Under the pieces are notes generated by a model. It was not told the origin of the DNA. It ran no database searches and saw nothing but the letters and a program-made list of their open reading frames with translations. 8,493 nt of DNA from Candidatus Omnitrophota bacterium (GTDB taxonomy: Bacteria; Omnitrophota; Gorgyraeia; Zapsychrales; Fredricksoniimonadaceae), in contig JACPXN010000025.1 in assembly GCA_016196515.1 (NCBI GenBank), forward strand, positions 1 through 8,493. Direction: 5' to 3'. How positions within the stretch are numbered: position 1 is the first letter of the stretch; each line of letters starts with the position of its first letter. Below, one piece after another: positions 7,301 to 8,493 of the stretch. A program made the position numbers and the translations under genes.

Positions 7301-7328
7301 ATTATAGTTGATTTTACGAATTAGACAA
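7301..7328 (-). promoter_or_regulatory. Possible sigma-70-type promoter before the WecG/TagA gene
   Basis: On the minus strand a perfect TATAAT at 7306-7301 is preceded, 16 bases upstream, by TTGTCT at 7328-7323 (four of six matches to the -35 consensus). The -35 element would lie inside the last codons of the GT4 gene. Transcription would start about at 7294-7293, almost on the ATG at 7292, giving a leaderless message. This fits the missing ribosome-binding site, but a short AT-rich gap can produce such a match by chance. Confidence 0.25.
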
Positions 7329-8493
7329 AATCTTTTGATAAAGCCCCTGGGCGCGGCGGGCGATCTGCGGCCAATCATGATCTTTGACAATGTCCGCGGA
7401 GGCGGCGCCTTTGGCTTTCAAATCCTGCGCAGCCAAAACAAGAACTGACCGCGCGATGGTGGACGGCTGGTTATCAGGGATGAAAACCCCGTTGCGGCCT
7501 GCGGGGATCAGCCATGGCTGGGCGGTGGTCACGACCGGCAATCCGGCGGCCATGGCCTCCAATGTGCTGATACTTGAACCGGAAAAAGAAAAGGCGCACA
7601 GATACAAATCGGAAATTTTGTAATACGCATAAAGGTCCTCTTCCCGGACATCTTGAAACAGCCGGACATGCTCCGCCAGACCGCTGGAGGCGATCAATGA
7701 CAATAGTTCCGGTTCCTGATACCCCTTGCCTACGATCAACAGTCTTGCCGCGGGAATGCTTAAGCGTATGGTCTTGAGCGCTAAAATGATCTGGTCGATC
7801 CCTTTATCCGCGGCCAAACGGTTGACCGTCAATAAGATCAGGTCATCTTTGGAAAAACCAAGCTGTGCTCGGGTCAGGGCCGCGGCTTCCATCTGTTTGT
7901 GCGCATACCCCACATCCACTCCGACGGGAATGATCCGCACCTTGGCAGGGTCCAGCCGGAACAAGCGCACAACTTCCTCACGGAAATATTCATCCTCCAG
8001 AAACACCCGCTCACATCCGGCCAGATACCGGTGCATGGGTCTGGTCTTGAAGAAATACTGGGCGGGATACTGCGCAATGGTCTTTAAACCGGCGAACGGA
8101 GAAAGTGCGATCTTGGTTTTCTTGATATCGTGGGGCTTATAACCGAACAGGCTCAAATATTTGATGACCGTGATCGGATTGCATAAATAATTGTCGGAGA
8201 AAATATGGGCGATGACGGGTTTACGGCCGGGAACATCGAGGTAATACAGCCCGGTCATGTCAAAACTGTGCAGGATGTCGAAGGGCTTGTCTTTTAGATA
8301 ACGCGCCAGATTACGGGCGAACCAGTGCACCCCCAGCCACCCGACGGGAAGCTCCAAATAGGAAGAAATGCACGGTTCAATGAGCGTGTATTGGATGCCT
8401 TCAAAATATTCCGTCCGGGGCCTGCCGTCATCGAGGGGGGCGATGATCTCAACGTCGACGCCCGCCTGAAGCAAATGTTTGGCAAAATAATGA
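7314..8493 (-). CDS. Family 4 glycosyltransferase (GT-B fold), 5' end beyond window
   Basis: 392 residues are visible, reading in frame from 8492 to a TAA at 7316-7314. The first codons give HYFAKHLLQAGVDVEIIAP, the H-x3-A-x2-L helix and following strand usual about 20-30 residues into a GT4 protein, so the start is upstream of the window. An in-frame TTG at 8474 is not the start. Fragment positions: IIPVGVDV at 187-194, VNRLAADKGID at 223-233 with K230 of the conserved R-x4-K, LLIVGKG at 251-257, YYKISDLYLCAF at 290-301 and STLEAMAAGLPVV at 309-321. These define the donor-binding C-terminal Rossmann domain. The E-x7-E motif reads S304-x7-E312, so its first glutamate is missing. Predicted to transfer a sugar from a nucleotide donor to the growing lipid-linked glycan in the cytoplasm. 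Donor and acceptor cannot be named. Confidence 0.92.
   Translation of the reverse strand, partial: HYFAKHLLQAGVDVEIIAPLDDGRPRTEYFEGIQYTLIEPCISSYLELPVGWLGVHWFARNLARYLKDKPFDILHSFDMTGLYYLDVPGRKPVIAHIFSDNYLCNPITVIKYLSLFGYKPHDIKKTKIALSPFAGLKTIAQYPAQYFFKTRPMHRYLAGCERVFLEDEYFREEVVRLFRLDPAKVRIIPVGVDVGYAHKQMEAAALTRAQLGFSKDDLILLTVNRLAADKGIDQIILALKTIRLSIPAARLLIVGKGYQEPELLSLIASSGLAEHVRLFQDVREEDLYAYYKISDLYLCAFSFSGSSISTLEAMAAGLPVVTTAQPWLIPAGRNGVFIPDNQPSTIARSVLVLAAQDLKAKGAASADIVKDHDWPQIARRAQGLYQKILSNS

Noticed and set aside
8472..8474. TTG as start codon of the GT4 gene
   Set aside because: The frame stays open to the window edge, and the upstream codons encode HYFAKH, part of a typical GT4 N-terminal helix. 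The gene therefore begins outside the window.
1..8493. Search for CRISPR arrays, tRNA, rRNA, insertion sequences, riboswitches and terminators
   Set aside because: Almost every base lies in a recognised gene, and the gaps are at most 21 bases. I saw no direct-repeat arrays, no hairpin followed by a T-run on the coding strand in a gap, and no transposase-like frame.

Overview
The window is one tightly packed run of eight genes, all on the minus strand, so it reads from high to low coordinates. It looks like part of a bacterial surface-polysaccharide (capsule, exopolysaccharide or O-antigen type) locus that runs directly into the glycolytic gene pgk. The lipid-linked sugar chemistry and the WaaL/Wzy-type membrane protein suggest a Gram-negative-type cell envelope. 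Base composition looks roughly balanced. My impression is an uncultured lineage of the Omnitrophota kind, but nothing in the window proves this and I hold it weakly.

Layout in transcription order: (1) 8493-7314, a GT4-family glycosyltransferase whose start lies outside the window; (2) 7292-6552, a WecG/TagA/CpsF (GT26) glycosyltransferase; (3) 6533-5598, a membrane-anchored GT2 of the GtrB/ArnC/DPM type; (4) 5578-4157, a WbaP/WcaJ-type polyprenyl-phosphate sugar-phosphate transferase; (5) 4157-3144, gmd; (6) 3147-2209, fcl; (7) 2195-819, an O-antigen ligase/polymerase-type membrane protein; (8) 822-1, the first 274 residues of phosphoglycerate kinase, cut by the window edge. No gap between genes exceeds 21 bases and three junctions overlap, so a single operon is likely. 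I see no terminator, tRNA, rRNA, CRISPR array, insertion sequence or long repeat. No stretch of 300 bases lacks a gene.

How the genes fit together (inference from families): the WbaP/WcaJ-type enzyme loads a first sugar phosphate onto undecaprenyl phosphate. The WecG/TagA and GT4 enzymes are candidates for extending the chain on the cytoplasmic face. Gmd and Fcl turn GDP-mannose into GDP-L-fucose, so fucose (or a relative) is probably in the glycan. The GT2 may make a polyprenyl-phosphate sugar for a side-branch modification. The ligase/polymerase acts on the outer side of the inner membrane. A Wzx flippase, chain-length regulator and export proteins are not in the window.

I did not find a clearly new system. 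The points most worth a second look are the four-base overlap that joins pgk to the polysaccharide operon, a possible leaderless promoter in front of the WecG/TagA gene, and a GT4 enzyme that lacks the first glutamate of its usual E-x7-E motif.
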